64,000 nucleotides of DNA from Neohoeflea coraliihabitans (GCF_019334345.1 NZ_JAHWQX010000004.1:248001-312000); one strand, 5' to 3'; counted from the first letter of the stretch, positions 44,022 to 54,244 are shown. Program-made: numbers and translations. Notes: generated by a model not told the origin, from the sequence alone.

Positions 44022-44696
44022 CTAGGCAGCAGCGAGCCCCAGCGCCGCCTCGAACAATTTGCGGCCATCTTCGCCGCCATGTGCATTTTCAATCAGGTTT
44101 TCCGGATGCGGCATCATGCCGAGCACGTTGCCCTCGGCATTGATGATGCCGGCGATATCGTTGATCGAACCATTTGGATTGGTGCCCTCGGCGTAGCGAA
44201 ACACCACCTGGTCATTGTCTTCGAGCGCCTTCAGCGTGGCCGCGTCCGCGACGTAGTTGCCGTCATGGTGCGCCACCGGGCAGCGGATGATCTGGCCGGC
44301 CTCGTAGCCCGAGGTGAACAGCGTCGCCGCGTTGCTGACCTGCAGCTTGACCTCACGGCACACGAATTTCAGCGAGGCGTTGCGCATCAGCGCCCCCGGC
44401 AGCAGCCCGCTTTCGACCAGGATCTGGAACCCGTTGCACACGCCGAGAACGCGCACCCCGCGCGCCGCCTTCTCGCGCACTGCCTGCAGCACCGGCATGC
44501 GCGCCGCGATCGCGCCGCACCGCAGATAGTCGCCATAGGAAAACCCGCCGGGCACGACGATCAGGTCGACATCCTCGGGGATGGTCGTCTCGGTCTGCCA
44601 TATGGTGAGCGGCGGCTGGCCCGTGATCTTGGTCAGCGCCGCGATCATGTCGCGATCGCGATTGAGACCGGGGAGCAGGATGACAGCGGCTTGCAT
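44022..44696 (-). CDS. purQ: Phosphoribosylformylglycinamidine synthase glutaminase subunit PurQ
   Basis: Class I glutamine amidotransferase that supplies ammonia to PurL. The 224-residue protein has the oxyanion strand [13 protein letters not shown], the nucleophile cysteine in GVCNGFQIL and the histidine/glutamate pair in MMPHPEN, completing the triad. It follows purS by 76 bases in the purC-purS-purQ group. Confidence 0.96.
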   Translation of the reverse strand: MQAAVILLPGLNRDRDMIAALTKITGQPPLTIWQTETTIPEDVDLIVVPGGFSYGDYLRCGAIAARMPVLQAVREKAARGVRVLGVCNGFQILVESGLLPGALMRNASLKFVCREVKLQVSNAATLFTSGYEAGQIIRCPVAHHDGNYVADAATLKALEDNDQVVFRYAEGTNPNGSINDIAGIINAEGNVLGMMPHPENLIENAHGGEDGRKLFEAALGLAAA

Positions 44697-44772
44697 GAGC
44701 GTCTCGTTAAAAGGTGAGTGCCGGGACGGTGGAGGGTGATCCTCGCGGAAACCGGACCGCGGCTGGTTTGCG

Positions 44773-45030
44773 CTATAAAAGTGCGATCGAGTAATCCTCG
44801 ATCACGGTATTGGCCAACAGCTTGTCGCACATCGCCTTCAGTTCGCTCTCGGCAGCCGTCCTGTCGCTGCCCTCCAGTTCGATATCGAACACCTTTCCCT
44901 GGCGCACCGAACGCAGGCCATTAAAGCCCAGACCGGACAGCGCTCCGCCGATCGCCTTGCCCTGCGGGTCGAGAACGCCGTTCTTCAGCGTCACCGTGAC
45001 ACGTGCCTTGATCATCGTTGCGTCCGCCAT
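44773..45030 (-). CDS. purS: Phosphoribosylformylglycinamidine synthase subunit PurS
   Basis: Small 85-residue bridging subunit of FGAM synthase. [19 protein letters not shown] and the segment [18 protein letters not shown] are clear PurS hallmarks. The start at 45030 lies 2 bases after the purC stop; an ATG five codons in is also possible. Confidence 0.94.
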   Translation of the reverse strand: MADATMIKARVTVTLKNGVLDPQGKAIGGALSGLGFNGLRSVRQGKVFDIELEGSDRTAAESELKAMCDKLLANTVIEDYSIALL

Positions 45031-45032
45031 CG

Positions 45033-45797
45033 CTACTTGACGAGCACCGGCCCGGTCGGGCGCAGCGGTTCGTTCTCGTTCATGATGCCCAGCCGGCGCG
45101 CGACCTCCTGATAGGCTTCGACCAGGTTGCCGAGGTCGCGCCGATAGACATCCTTGTCGAGCTTTTCGTTGGTCGTCGTGTCCCACAGCCGGCACGAATC
45201 GGGTGAAATCTCGTCGGCAACGATGATGCGCATCATCTCGCCCTCGAACAATCGTCCGCACTCGATCTTGAAGTCGATCAGTTGGATGCCGACCCCGAGA
45301 AACAGGCCGGTAAGGAAATCATTGACCCGGATGGCGAGCGCCATGATGTCGTCGATTTCCTGCGGGCTGGCCCAGCCAAAGGCCGTGACGTGCTCTTCCG
45401 AGACCATCGGATCGTCGAGCGCATCCGCCTTATAGTAGAATTCGATGATCGAGCGCGGCAGCACGGTGCCTTCCTCGATGCCAAGGCGCTTCGACAGCGA
45501 ACCGGCGGCGACATTGCGCACCACGACTTCCAGCGGGATGATCTCGACTTCCTTGATCAGCTGCTCGCGCATGTTCACCCGGCGGATGAAGTGCGTCGGA
45601 ATGCCGATGCGGTTGAGATGCGTGAAGATATACTCGGAGATCCGGTTGTTCAGCACGCCCTTGCCATCGACCACGTCGTGCTTCTTCTTGTTGAAGGCAG
45701 TGGCATCGTCCTTGAAGAACTGGATGAGAGTGCCCGGCTCGGGACCTTCATAGAGGATCTTGCCCTTGCCCTCGTAAATGCGGCGGCGACGATTCAT
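45033..45797 (-). CDS. purC: SAICAR synthetase PurC
   Basis: ATP-dependent ligase joining aspartate to CAIR in purine synthesis. The 254-residue protein shows [15 protein letters not shown] at the N-terminus, [10 protein letters not shown] and the [22 protein letters not shown] core. It is the first gene of purC-purS-purQ. The start [10 protein letters not shown] at 45797 matches the family; the longer open frame to 45944 is not supported. Confidence 0.96.
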   Translation of the reverse strand: MNRRRRIYEGKGKILYEGPEPGTLIQFFKDDATAFNKKKHDVVDGKGVLNNRISEYIFTHLNRIGIPTHFIRRVNMREQLIKEVEIIPLEVVVRNVAAGSLSKRLGIEEGTVLPRSIIEFYYKADALDDPMVSEEHVTAFGWASPQEIDDIMALAIRVNDFLTGLFLGVGIQLIDFKIECGRLFEGEMMRIIVADEISPDSCRLWDTTTNEKLDKDVYRRDLGNLVEAYQEVARRLGIMNENEPLRPTGPVLVK

Positions 45798-46110
45798 TGG
45801 GATAATCTCTGGTTCTCTCCGGCCGGCGCAGGCGGATTTCCGGATGGCGCCGGGCAGGATTGGGGGTTTCGGGGGCGTCTTAACCGAATAGCCGCGTTTC
45901 CACAACGCTGTTGCACCCTCCGTCCCCCAGAAATACGGGTCCATTCATAAACGGGCGAACGCGCGCCGGCCAGCGCTCATCCAATTGCCGCTGCGAAACC
46001 TTGGGCGTGCATTGCACTTTTGCCAAGCTTTTGTTTTATGGCGGGGAACCCCATATGAAGGGAAAGCCCCTTTTCGGGCGATGGTGCAATTCAGACAGGC
46101 GGAGAAGGCC
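45798..46110. other. Divergent promoter region purC / ATPase zeta gene
   Basis: About 310 bases without a gene. On the minus strand TTGTGG and TAAGAC with a 17-base gap (45905-45877) could serve purC. On the plus strand TTGCAC and TTTATG with 17 bases between (46012-46040) could serve the zeta gene. Both are weak matches. Confidence 0.3.
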
Positions 46111-46431
46111 ATGACCAGCTTGAGTGATCGCGAAAAAGCGTTCGAGAACATGTTCGCGCACGACCAGGAGATGAAGTTCAAGGCCGAAGCGCGCGCCAAC
46201 AAGCTGCTCGGCCTCTGGGCGGCGGAGAAGATGGGCCTGTCGGCCGATGAGGCCAATTCCTATGCCAAGGAAGTGGTCGCCGCCGATTTTGAAGAAGCCG
46301 GGCACGAAGACGTCTTCCGCAAGGTGCGGCGTGATTTCGACGCCAGGAATGTCTCGGTCAGCGACGAGGAATTGCGCACCCAGATGCTCGAGCTTGCCGC
46401 CATCGCCATCGAGCAGGTCAAGAGCGAATAG
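46111..46431 (+). CDS. F1-ATPase inhibitor subunit zeta (DUF1476)
   Basis: A 106-residue helical protein. DUF1476 proteins are the zeta inhibitors that block ATP hydrolysis by alphaproteobacterial F1-ATPase through their N-terminus. The opening SLSDREKAFENMFAHDQEMK and FKAEARANKLLGLWAAEKMG match the family closely. Start ATG at 46111 is preceded by GGAGAAGG. It is divergent from purC, an order common in Hyphomicrobiales. Confidence 0.92.
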   Translation: MTSLSDREKAFENMFAHDQEMKFKAEARANKLLGLWAAEKMGLSADEANSYAKEVVAADFEEAGHEDVFRKVRRDFDARNVSVSDEELRTQMLELAAIAIEQVKSE

Positions 46432-46572
46432 CGGCAACGCCGCCGCTACGGCGCCGCGCACCCGCCGATCTCCCCTGTGAGCGGCGATCGGGCATGTGTG
46501 GGCGCGCTGTTTCGCGAAGATGTCGGCTGGCCGCAATGCCGGGGCGATCCTTCCTTCGCATGGGAGATGCGC

Positions 46573-47337
46573 ATGGACCTGTTCGAACGCCTGAAAAGCG
46601 AAGAGCCGTTTTTCGTCGCCTGGTCGACCCACCCCTCGCCATTGCTAGCCGCCGCCTTGGGCCGGACGCCGTTTGAAGGCATTGTCCTTGATCTGCAGCA
46701 CGGCATGCATGACGAGGCGTCGGCCTTTGCGTCCATCGCCGGCATCTCGACTGAAGGCAAGCCGGCACTGCTGCGCATTCCGGTGGGTCGCAACGATCTT
46801 GCCAGCCGGGCGCTCGATGCGGGATGTTCCGCCGTCATCGCCCCGATGATCAACTCGCTCGCCGAGGCCGAGGCCTTTGCCGCCGCGATGAAATATCCGC
46901 CCCTCGGCGAACGCTCCTTCGGTCCCTCCCAGGCCCTGCGTCTCGACCACGCGCACACGGTCGGCAGCTATTTCAAGGCCGCCAATTCCGAGACCCTGGC
47001 GCTGGCCATGATCGAGACCCGCGCCGCCGTTGAAATCTGCGACGACATTCTGGCGCTTGACGGCATCGATGGTGTCTTTGTCGGCCCCGCCGACCTGTCG
47101 ATCTCCTGGACAGAGGGCGCCAAGGTCGATCCCGATCTGCCGGCCACCCAGCCGGTGCTGGCCGACATTGCCGACAAGGCGCTGGCCGCCGGCAAGATCC
47201 CGGCGATCTATGCCACTTCGCCGGAAGCGGCGGTCCGCTATGCCGATCTCGGCTACCGTCTGATTTCGGCGGCATCGGATGAACAGATCCTGCGCACCGG
47301 CGCCGCCGCGATCCTCGGGCGCGCCCGCCTCGATTGA
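46573..47337 (+). CDS. HpcH/HpaI-family aldolase
   Basis: Metal-dependent class II pyruvate aldolase of 254 residues, reversible for hydroxy-oxo-acids. The catalytic-type segments VLDLQHGMHD, MIETRAAVEICDDIL and GIDGVFVGPADLS give the metal ligands (glutamate and aspartate) and the arginine site. The start at 46573 has GGGAGA upstream; earlier ATGs in the open frame are less likely. Family members act on 4-hydroxy-2-oxo-heptanedioate or related compounds; the substrate here is unknown. Confidence 0.88.
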   Translation: MDLFERLKSEEPFFVAWSTHPSPLLAAALGRTPFEGIVLDLQHGMHDEASAFASIAGISTEGKPALLRIPVGRNDLASRALDAGCSAVIAPMINSLAEAEAFAAAMKYPPLGERSFGPSQALRLDHAHTVGSYFKAANSETLALAMIETRAAVEICDDILALDGIDGVFVGPADLSISWTEGAKVDPDLPATQPVLADIADKALAAGKIPAIYATSPEAAVRYADLGYRLISAASDEQILRTGAAAILGRARLD

Positions 47338-47340
47338 CGA

Positions 47341-47901
47341 TCAGGTCTCAGCTTTCAACCGCGACAGGAAACGGGCGAACACCATCGTGCCTTCCGGCCA
47401 GGGGCCGTGTCCCGATTCGACATCGATATGGCCCGACTGACCGGCATCGATGAACAGCGACCCCCAGGCGTTGGCGATTTCACCGGCATGCTCGAAGCTG
47501 CCGAACGGGTCGTTGCGGCTGGCGATGACGATCGAAGGGCAGGGCAGCGGATCTTCCGGATAGGGGCCGAAGGTCATCAGGTGCCGCGGCCGGATGTCGG
47601 GATTGTCGACCTCGGGCGGCGCCACCAGAAAGGCGCCGGCCACCGGACGGGCAAAGCGCTGCGCCGCCTGCACGAACGTCGCCACGCCAAGCGAATGCGC
47701 CACGATCACCACCGGGCGCCGCGCCGCATCGACGGTCTCGACGAGCTTCGCGGTCCAGTCCTCGCAGACCGGCTTTGACCATTCCGCCTGCTCGACGCGG
47801 CGCGCAGTCGAAATCTTGTCCTGCCAGCGGCTTTGCCAGTGGCCCGGGCCGGAATTCTTGTAGCCGGGGACGATAAGGATATCTGCGTCAGCAACTTTCA
47901 T
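47341..47901 (-). CDS. RBBP9/YdeN-family serine hydrolase
   Basis: A small alpha/beta hydrolase of 186 residues. The opening ILIVPGYKNSGPGHWQSRW and nucleophile AHSLG (serine) are typical of the RBBP9/YdeN group, with the aspartate in SRNDPFGSF and histidine in GQSGHID. Start MKVADADILI at 47901 fits the family. Function and substrate are unknown. It converges with the HpcH aldolase gene, 3 bases apart. Confidence 0.88.
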   Translation of the reverse strand: MKVADADILIVPGYKNSGPGHWQSRWQDKISTARRVEQAEWSKPVCEDWTAKLVETVDAARRPVVIVAHSLGVATFVQAAQRFARPVAGAFLVAPPEVDNPDIRPRHLMTFGPYPEDPLPCPSIVIASRNDPFGSFEHAGEIANAWGSLFIDAGQSGHIDVESGHGPWPEGTMVFARFLSRLKAET

Positions 47902-48075
47902 GCTGCGGATTTGGTCTGCGCGCCGCCGCTTGTCAACAGGGTCGGCTGCAAGCGCTGTCAGACTGCCATGTGCCGCCAGCAAAAGAAAAAGCCGCCACCC
48001 CCGCAAGGATGGCGGCCTTGTCCGTGCCACCGGGCACAGGCATGCCTGGATCAACGGCAGTGCTGAGTGGAAGCG

Positions 48076-48369
48076 TCAGTTGTCGCTTGTGGCAGATGCG
48101 TCGGGGAGGGGCGCCGATGCCGCGATGGGATTGAAGCCCTTCACGATCACCGCCGGCGACGCGCTCAGCGGCGCCGAGCCGGTCACGGCGTTGATCCGCT
48201 GTTGGTCCAGCCCGGTGCTGCGCGCCAGAAAATAGGTGCCGGCGATGACGATCACCGCCGCCATGCCGACCAGCACGAGCAAGCTGGCGCCGTCATCTTG
48301 GTTTTTGTTTGCGAACCGGTTGCGAGATGCAACAAAGCGATCGCCGCCGGTCTGTCTCAAGTCCGTCAC
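48076..48369 (-). CDS. Small single-pass membrane protein of unknown function
   Basis: A 97-residue protein from a GTG start at 48369, with AGGGAG 8 bases upstream. One membrane helix (SLLVLVGMAAVIVIAGTYFLA, about residues 30-50) is preceded by a basic cytoplasmic part and followed by an alanine/proline-rich tail. No family was recognised. The ATG at 48456 would give a longer but cysteine-rich, unlikely N-terminus. Confidence 0.55.
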   Translation of the reverse strand: MTDLRQTGGDRFVASRNRFANKNQDDGASLLVLVGMAAVIVIAGTYFLARSTGLDQQRINAVTGSAPLSASPAVIVKGFNPIAASAPLPDASATSDN

Positions 48370-48521
48370 ACATGGTCTCCCTGGCTGTGATGGGAGCAAT
48401 CCATGACGAACAATCGGGGCTGAATCGCGGCAGCGATGGTCACATAAAATTAACAAGCCGTCACTCGGGGCGGCGCAGGGTTCAGGAGGGCCGCGGCCGG
48501 GTCAGATTCGGCAGTGCCAGG

Positions 48522-49823
48522 TCAGCCAAACACCCGCGCGAAGATCATCTCGACATGCTTGGTATGATAGCCAAGGTCGAATTTCTCGCGGATCTCGGCC
48601 TCGCTCAACGCCGCCGTCACTTCGGCGTCGGCAAGCAGCTCCTCGAGGAAATCCTTGCCTTGTTCCCAGACCTTCATCGCATTGCGCTGAACGAGGCGAT
48701 AGGCATCCTCGCGCGACACCCCGGCCTGGGTCAGCGCCAGCAGCACCCGCTGCGAATGCACCAGTCCGCGGAACTTGTTGAGATTGGCTTCCATCGTTTC
48801 CGGGTAGACCACGAGGTTCTCGATGACGCCGGCCAGCCGGTGCAGCGCGAAGTCAAGCGTCACCGTCGCGTCGGGGCCGATCATCCGCTCGACCGAGGAG
48901 TGCGAAATGTCGCGCTCGTGCCACAGCGCCACATTCTCCATCGCCGGCATGGCATAGCTGCGCACCATCCGCGCCAGCCCGGTGAGATTTTCCGTCAGCA
49001 CCGGATTGCGCTTGTGCGGCATGGCCGACGAGCCCTTCTGCCCGGGTGAGAAATACTCTTCCGCCTCAAGCACTTCGGTGCGCTGCAGATGCCGGATCTC
49101 GGTGGCCAGCCGTTCGATCGACGAGGCGATGACGCCGAGGGTTGCGAAATACATCGCATGCCGGTCGCGCGGGATGACCTGCGTCGAAACCGGCTCGGCT
49201 TGCAGGCCCATCGCCTCGGCCACATGCGCTTCCACCTGCGGGTCGATATTGGCGAAGGTGCCGATCGCCCCCGAAATGGCGCAGGTGGCAATCTCGGCGC
49301 GCGCCGCAACGAGGCGCGCCCGGCAGCGGTCGAACTCCGCATAGGCGTAGGCCAGTTTGACGCCGAAGGTCGTCGGCTCGGCGTGGATGCCGTGGCTGCG
49401 CCCGATGGTGATCGTCTCCCGGTGTTCGAAAGCCCGCTTTTTCAAGGCGGCGAGCAAACGGTCGAGGCCAGACAGCAGAAGATCGGTGGCGCGCGTCAGC
49501 TGCACCGAAAAACACGTATCGAGCACATCCGAAGAGGTCATCCCCTGGTGCACGAAGCGCGCCTCGTCGCCGACGATTTCCGCCAGATGCGTGAGAAAGG
49601 CGATGACATCATGCTTGGTGACACGCTCGATCTCGTCAATGCGCGCCACGTCGAAGGTGGCATTGCCGCCCTTGTCCCAGATGGTCTGCGCCGCCTGCTT
49701 GGGGATGATGCCGAGCTCGGCCAGGGCATCGCACGCATGCGCCTCGATTTCGAACCAGATGCGAAACCGGGTTTCGGGGGACCAGATGGCGACCATTTCC
49801 GGCCGCGAATAACGAGGGATCAT
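48522..49823 (-). CDS. purB: Adenylosuccinate lyase
   Basis: Catalyses two purine steps, releasing fumarate from SAICAR and adenylosuccinate. The 433-residue protein has the fumarase/aspartase signature [15 protein letters not shown] (catalytic serine region) and the TSSDVLDTC and [14 protein letters not shown] segments with the active histidine. It opens [14 protein letters not shown], as usual; the frame begins 4 codons earlier. It lies near the other purine genes but in a separate unit. Confidence 0.96.
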   Translation of the reverse strand: MIPRYSRPEMVAIWSPETRFRIWFEIEAHACDALAELGIIPKQAAQTIWDKGGNATFDVARIDEIERVTKHDVIAFLTHLAEIVGDEARFVHQGMTSSDVLDTCFSVQLTRATDLLLSGLDRLLAALKKRAFEHRETITIGRSHGIHAEPTTFGVKLAYAYAEFDRCRARLVAARAEIATCAISGAIGTFANIDPQVEAHVAEAMGLQAEPVSTQVIPRDRHAMYFATLGVIASSIERLATEIRHLQRTEVLEAEEYFSPGQKGSSAMPHKRNPVLTENLTGLARMVRSYAMPAMENVALWHERDISHSSVERMIGPDATVTLDFALHRLAGVIENLVVYPETMEANLNKFRGLVHSQRVLLALTQAGVSREDAYRLVQRNAMKVWEQGKDFLEELLADAEVTAALSEAEIREKFDLGYHTKHVEMIFARVFG

Positions 49824-49911
49824 GACACCATCCACTGTCTGTCTGCGAAAGCATGGGAGGAAGCCCGGGTCCTAGCCCATTCTGCCGCAAAAGGGAAACC
49901 GGCGGGCCGGC

Positions 49912-50490
49912 TCAATCGGTGGATAACCGTCTCCGGATGCCAGTTTCGCGGCGCCCGGCTGCACCCGGCCGCCAGCTCAGCCAAAGGGCCGCCGCCATGA
50001 GAAACAGCGCACCGAACGGCAGATACAGCCGCAGCCCCATCACCGCAAACTGGTAGAGCGCGGCGACGAATGTGAAAATGAACTGGATCAGCCACAGCCG
50101 GCCAAATGCTGCGCCATGCCATTGCGCGTAAAACAGCCGGTAGTGCAGCGCGAAAACGCAAGCGGTCACGACAATGGTCGCCACTGTCAGAAACAACAGG
50201 CTGGCGGCAAGCCGCGGCTCAAAGCCGCGCGCCAAGCTCGTAAGGCGGATCAGATATAGCGCCACCGGCCAGGCTAGAAAAGCGCCGGAAAAATACAGCA
50301 GCGACAGCGACCAGAAATGATCGGTCACCCCCGCCGTGCGCAGCCACAGGCTCGCCTGCGCCGAGACCATCATGGCCAGCCCCCAGCCGAGGCTGCCAAT
50401 GAGCGCCACGCGCCAGCCGCGCAGAGCGGCCCGCAGGCGGCTTCGCAGCTTGGCGTGCCCTACGGCGGCGGGGGAGGAGCGCTGCGCCAA
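49912..50490 (-). CDS. Integral membrane protein of unknown function
   Basis: A 192-residue protein with about five membrane helices, a basic N-terminus (RSRLRAALRGWR) and a basic tail, giving a polytopic inner-membrane topology. No family motif was recognised. The start at 50490 is 3 bases after the stop of the DUF2259 gene, so both are likely cotranscribed. Confidence 0.7.
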   Translation of the reverse strand: MAQRSSPAAVGHAKLRSRLRAALRGWRVALIGSLGWGLAMMVSAQASLWLRTAGVTDHFWSLSLLYFSGAFLAWPVALYLIRLTSLARGFEPRLAASLLFLTVATIVVTACVFALHYRLFYAQWHGAAFGRLWLIQFIFTFVAALYQFAVMGLRLYLPFGALFLMAAALWLSWRPGAAGRRETGIRRRLSTD

Positions 50491-50493
50491 GAT

Positions 50494-51255
50494 CTAGTCG
50501 AGCCGCGCGGTGACAACGAGATAGCGGCCGTCCGGTCCCTCGAAACCGTGGGTGCGCATCAAGACGATAACCGCGTGGGTTCGTGTGCCGTCACGGTTGG
50601 CATGCGTCATGGCCCCTGCCAGCGCGTAGGCCAGCGGACATTTGCGGCTTGTCGGCACCCGCGCATCGGCATGCAGGGTGTCGTTGACCGGGCGCCCGTC
50701 CCGTTCCGTCATTACCAGCCGGAAGCCCTTCACCGTGTCGACGACACCGGTGCACAGCGCCGGGCCGTCCAGCACCAGTTCGCTCAACCGCACCGTGTTG
50801 GCATAGGCGTCTGGGGAAAAGGCGCTGACGCCCCAGCTGTCATAGCGCAGCCGATGCGGTGAGCTGCCGCGCTCATTGGCTGGCGCGAATTCCGCCAGGA
50901 TGCCGGGTTCGAGATCGCGCAGATATGTCTCTTCGATGCCGGCGGCCTGCTCCGCCGCGGCGTCGCGCGCCTCTTGCACGCTCGCCCCGTCCTGCCTCAG
51001 CCGGACCCGCACCGGGGTTCCGGACACGAACCGATCCTCGCGCGTGTCGATATAGTAGCGCTCCGCATAGGCAAAACCCGAACCGTCTTCGATGCCGAAC
51101 TGCTCGAAGGCGAAAATCGTGCCATCGGCGGAGAATCCGATCGGACGGAATTCGGCCAGGTCACCGGCCCTCACTTGCATGTTCTGGGCCGCAAGTGCCG
51201 GCAGGGTGACCAACACCAATGCACCCAGCAAACGAAGACATCTCATTAAGGGCAT
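50494..51255 (-). CDS. DUF2259-type predicted secreted protein
   Basis: A 253-residue protein with a Sec signal peptide (MRCLRLLGALVLVTLPALAA) and mature part starting near AQNMQVRAGDLAEF. The strand segment GFSADGTIFAFEQFGIEDGSGFAYAE, split here as GFSADGTIFAFEQFG and IEDGSGFAYAE, is typical of DUF2259. Function is unknown; family members are exported. GAGG lies 8 bases before the ATG. Confidence 0.8.
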   Translation of the reverse strand: MPLMRCLRLLGALVLVTLPALAAQNMQVRAGDLAEFRPIGFSADGTIFAFEQFGIEDGSGFAYAERYYIDTREDRFVSGTPVRVRLRQDGASVQEARDAAAEQAAGIEETYLRDLEPGILAEFAPANERGSSPHRLRYDSWGVSAFSPDAYANTVRLSELVLDGPALCTGVVDTVKGFRLVMTERDGRPVNDTLHADARVPTSRKCPLAYALAGAMTHANRDGTRTHAVIVLMRTHGFEGPDGRYLVVTARLD

Positions 51256-51313
51256 CGGGAAAACCTCATAGCTGCATCAGGAGCGTGCGCATCATTTGAT
51301 TCTCGACCCCGCT

Positions 51314-52339
51314 TCAGGCGCTGTCGCGCCAGGCGGGCAACAGATCGCCCGGTGCCGCCGTTGCCTCGTAGATCGCCCGCGCGATGGCGCGCGACATCGT
51401 GGCCGCGGCCAGGGCCATCAGATCGATCATGACATCGCCTTCCGGCACGATCCCGCTGCCGCCGGTGGCAAGGCCGAACACCAGATCGCCGTCAAGCGGG
51501 GTGTGGCTCGGCCATATGGCGCGGGCATAGCCGGCATGCGCGGAAATGGCCAGTCGCTTGGCGCCAGCCTTGTCGAGCCGCGCGTCCGTGGCAATCACAC
51601 CGATTGTCGTGTGGCCGCCCTCGCGCAGCATGTCGCGAAATTTCAGGCGCAGGTCCGAGGCGTCGTTCGGGTAGGGGTTAGGCAGTCCAAGCCCCCCGTA
51701 TTCTCCGGCGATTTCGAACGGCGCTGCCCAGAAATGCCGCGTTGTGCCGATCGTCACCGCGCCGACCGGATTGGCCGCCACCAGGGCGCCGATCGTAATG
51801 CCGCTGTCGGTGACCACGGACGCTGATCCAAGCCCGCCCTTGCAGGTGGCCGTCAAGGCTCCGGCGCCGGCGCCGACCGATCCGAGGTCAAAATCTGCAG
51901 CTGCCGCCGCCGCTGCCGCATGCCCCATCTCGCGATAGGGCGGATAGCGTCCCCAATCCTTGTCGCCGCCATTGATCAGATCAAACAGGATCGCCGCCGG
52001 CACGATCGGGATTACATGCGGGCCGAGGGTGAATCCCTTGCCGCTCTCCTTCAGAAAGGCCTGCACGCCCGAGGCCGCATCGAGCCCGAAGGCCGAGCCG
52101 CCGCTCAGGGCCAGGCCATGGATTTCCTGAACCGAATTATGCGCCTCGAGAAGGTCGGTTTCGCGTGTTCCCGGCGCGCCGCCAAGCACCTGGCAGCCGG
52201 CTGTGACCGGCGCATCGCAGATCAGGGCCGTCACGCCCGATTTCAGGGTTGCATCCGCAACATTGCCGACCCGCAGCCCGGCGACATCGGTGATCAGATT
52301 GCGCGGACCCGGTTTCATTGCGCCACCATCATCGCTCAT
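51314..52339 (-). CDS. P1-family (DmpA-like) peptidase
   Basis: Self-processing N-terminal nucleophile aminopeptidase or amidase of the DmpA family. The 341-residue protein opens ITDVAGLRVGNVAD as usual and holds the cleavage/nucleophile segment KGGLGSASVVTDSGITIGA, where a serine becomes the new N-terminus of the beta chain. The segment LSGGSAFGLDAASGVQAFL is conserved. The 5' end overlaps the 3' end of the upstream periplasmic binding protein gene by 11 bases, suggesting coupling. Confidence 0.9.
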   Translation of the reverse strand: MSDDGGAMKPGPRNLITDVAGLRVGNVADATLKSGVTALICDAPVTAGCQVLGGAPGTRETDLLEAHNSVQEIHGLALSGGSAFGLDAASGVQAFLKESGKGFTLGPHVIPIVPAAILFDLINGGDKDWGRYPPYREMGHAAAAAAAADFDLGSVGAGAGALTATCKGGLGSASVVTDSGITIGALVAANPVGAVTIGTTRHFWAAPFEIAGEYGGLGLPNPYPNDASDLRLKFRDMLREGGHTTIGVIATDARLDKAGAKRLAISAHAGYARAIWPSHTPLDGDLVFGLATGGSGIVPEGDVMIDLMALAAATMSRAIARAIYEATAAPGDLLPAWRDSA

Positions 52340-53462
52340 CGCCGCGTTGCAGCACCGCGGCCGGCGTTGTTGCTTCGAATCCGTCGCTGCGCCAGACGGC
52401 CAGGGCGAAACCCGGACTGCGCCGATCGCCGCCCGGGGTAAAGCGCACCGGTCCCATCGCCGTTTGAAACCGGCGTCCGGTCAGACGTTCGGCGAGCGGA
52501 AGCGGCGCCGCTGCATCCGCCCCTGCCTCCTCTGGCAAGGCGAGGGCCGCGCAAATCTCGGCGGCGGCATAGGCAATCAGCCGCAGCCCGTCGAGCGCGA
52601 GGCCGGCCTCATCGAAAAGCCGCACCGCTTCGAGCGTTGCCGTACCGGGCAGGGCGGCTGAAGCGATGATCGCCAGCGTGCCTTCGGGGAGCGGAATTTC
52701 GCCGTGCGGCGCGTTGAGCGCATCGCCGCCCATCACCTGCAGATCAAGCCCTTCTTCAGAGGCGTCGCGCGCGATCACCGCCACATCCCGGCGATCGCCG
52801 CCGACAAACACCGCTGTCACGCCGGCGGCCTTCAGGCGCCGGGCGAGGCTCGGCTGACGATCCTGGCCGGGCCGGAAATTGTCATTGAAATGCGGCTTCA
52901 GCCCGCGCTCGGACAACCCGACGCGAATCGCCTCGACCAGTTCGCGGCCGAGAATGGTGCCGTCTTCGATCAAGGCGAATGGCCGGTCGGCCCACAGCGC
53001 CACGATCGTCTCGGTGGCGACCTCCGCCTCGCGGCTGGCCGGCGGCGCAAGGCGGAAGAACTGCCAGTCATGCCGGCGTGCCTCTTCGCCGATAATATCG
53101 GCGCGCACCGAAAGGGTCAGGGTCGGGATGCCGGCCTCGGACAGGATCGGAAGGGCGGCAGCCAGGCTTTCGGCGCACAGGTACCCGACGACGATATCGA
53201 CGCCCGCCTCGATGAATGAATTGGCCGAATCGGCGCCGCTCTCCTCATCGCAGCCATCCTCGCCGACCACGACATCGGCGAACGAGGTGTCATGCGCTTC
53301 CTGAAAGAGGGTAAAGGCCTCCTCGACATGCGCACCGAGCGGCGCGAAGGCGCCCTCAACGGGCACAGCCAGCCCGATCGCGAGGGGGCGGGCCGCCGCA
53401 GGCAAGCCCGGGGCGGACAGCCAGAGGGCGAGCGCAACGCAGAAAAGGGATGTCAGCTTCAT
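52329..53462 (-). CDS. LivK-like periplasmic binding protein, orphan
   Basis: A 377-residue type I periplasmic binding protein. The Sec signal MKLTSLFCVALALWLSAP leads to the mature start ARPLAIGLAVPVEGAF, and the Leu/Ile/Val-binding pattern (VDIVVGYLCAESLAAALPIL, GVTAVFVGGDRRD) follows. Two cysteines in GEDGCDEESG and VGYLCAE may pair. No permease or ATPase genes are near, so it may be a sensor component or serve a remote transporter. Start at 53462 is chosen for the signal peptide. It overlaps the P1 peptidase gene, which may process a related substrate. Confidence 0.8.
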   Translation of the reverse strand: MKLTSLFCVALALWLSAPGLPAAARPLAIGLAVPVEGAFAPLGAHVEEAFTLFQEAHDTSFADVVVGEDGCDEESGADSANSFIEAGVDIVVGYLCAESLAAALPILSEAGIPTLTLSVRADIIGEEARRHDWQFFRLAPPASREAEVATETIVALWADRPFALIEDGTILGRELVEAIRVGLSERGLKPHFNDNFRPGQDRQPSLARRLKAAGVTAVFVGGDRRDVAVIARDASEEGLDLQVMGGDALNAPHGEIPLPEGTLAIIASAALPGTATLEAVRLFDEAGLALDGLRLIAYAAAEICAALALPEEAGADAAAPLPLAERLTGRRFQTAMGPVRFTPGGDRRSPGFALAVWRSDGFEATTPAAVLQRGDER

Positions 53463-53683
53463 GGCGGCGACACTAGCTTCTGGTTTGACCGCATCCAAGG
53501 AAAAATCTAGAGACGGGGCGGCGCTGCTTGCGCCGCAATAGCGCACCCGGTGCCGGTGCTCTCCACCGCGCTGGGCGCATAGGCGTCAATTGCCGCAAAT
53601 TTGCCGGCGGTCAGCAGCATGGCGGCCCGCTTGTTCTGACCATCGGCGAAACATCATTCACTGCGTCCTGCCACGAGGCTCTT

Positions 53684-54175
53684 TTGACCCCATCCCCCAT
53701 CGATCCGGACCGCTACCGCGACGCCATGTCCCGCTATGCCGGTCACGTGCAGATCCTGACCGCAACGCATGCGGGAACGACGCGCGGCGTCACCATCACC
53801 GCAGCCTGCTCGGTCTCCGACAATCCGGGCACCGTGCTGGCCTGTGTCGCCAGGGAGAATCCGCTCAACGCGCCGTTCGTGCAAGCCGGCGCTTTCGCGC
53901 TGAACACCCTTGCCGCCCGGCATCAGCCGCTCGCCGACGTCTTTTCCGGCCTCGCCGGAATCGACGCCGACCAGCGTTTTGCGCATGGCGACTGGGACAC
54001 GATGGTGACCGGCGCGCCCTGCCTCGTTGATGCCCCGGCGGTCTATGACTGCCGCCTGATCGAGGCGAGGGAAGTGGCTACGCATCTGGTTCTGATCGGG
54101 CGCGTCGAAGGCCTGCGGCTCGGCGAGCCCGGTCGCGCGCTTCTTTACTTGGATCGCGCCTACCACCAAATATAG
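53684..54175 (+). CDS. Flavin reductase-like FMN-binding protein
   Basis: A 163-residue flavin reductase of the split-barrel HpaC/RutF type, which makes reduced FMN for partner enzymes. VTITAACSVSDNPGTVLACV and NAPFVQAGAFALNTLAARHQ match the family core. The start is uncertain: TTG 53684 with GAGG 5 bases upstream fits the conserved beginning; the frame is open to 53528. It stands at the head of the molybdenum-hydroxylase maturation cluster. Confidence 0.8.
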   Translation: MTPSPIDPDRYRDAMSRYAGHVQILTATHAGTTRGVTITAACSVSDNPGTVLACVARENPLNAPFVQAGAFALNTLAARHQPLADVFSGLAGIDADQRFAHGDWDTMVTGAPCLVDAPAVYDCRLIEAREVATHLVLIGRVEGLRLGEPGRALLYLDRAYHQI

Positions 54176-54244
54176 CATCTCCGCCGCGCCGGCTGCACGG
54201 TCGACGCAAGTTGAGATCCGACGTCGGGTCGCGCAAGCAAGGAC

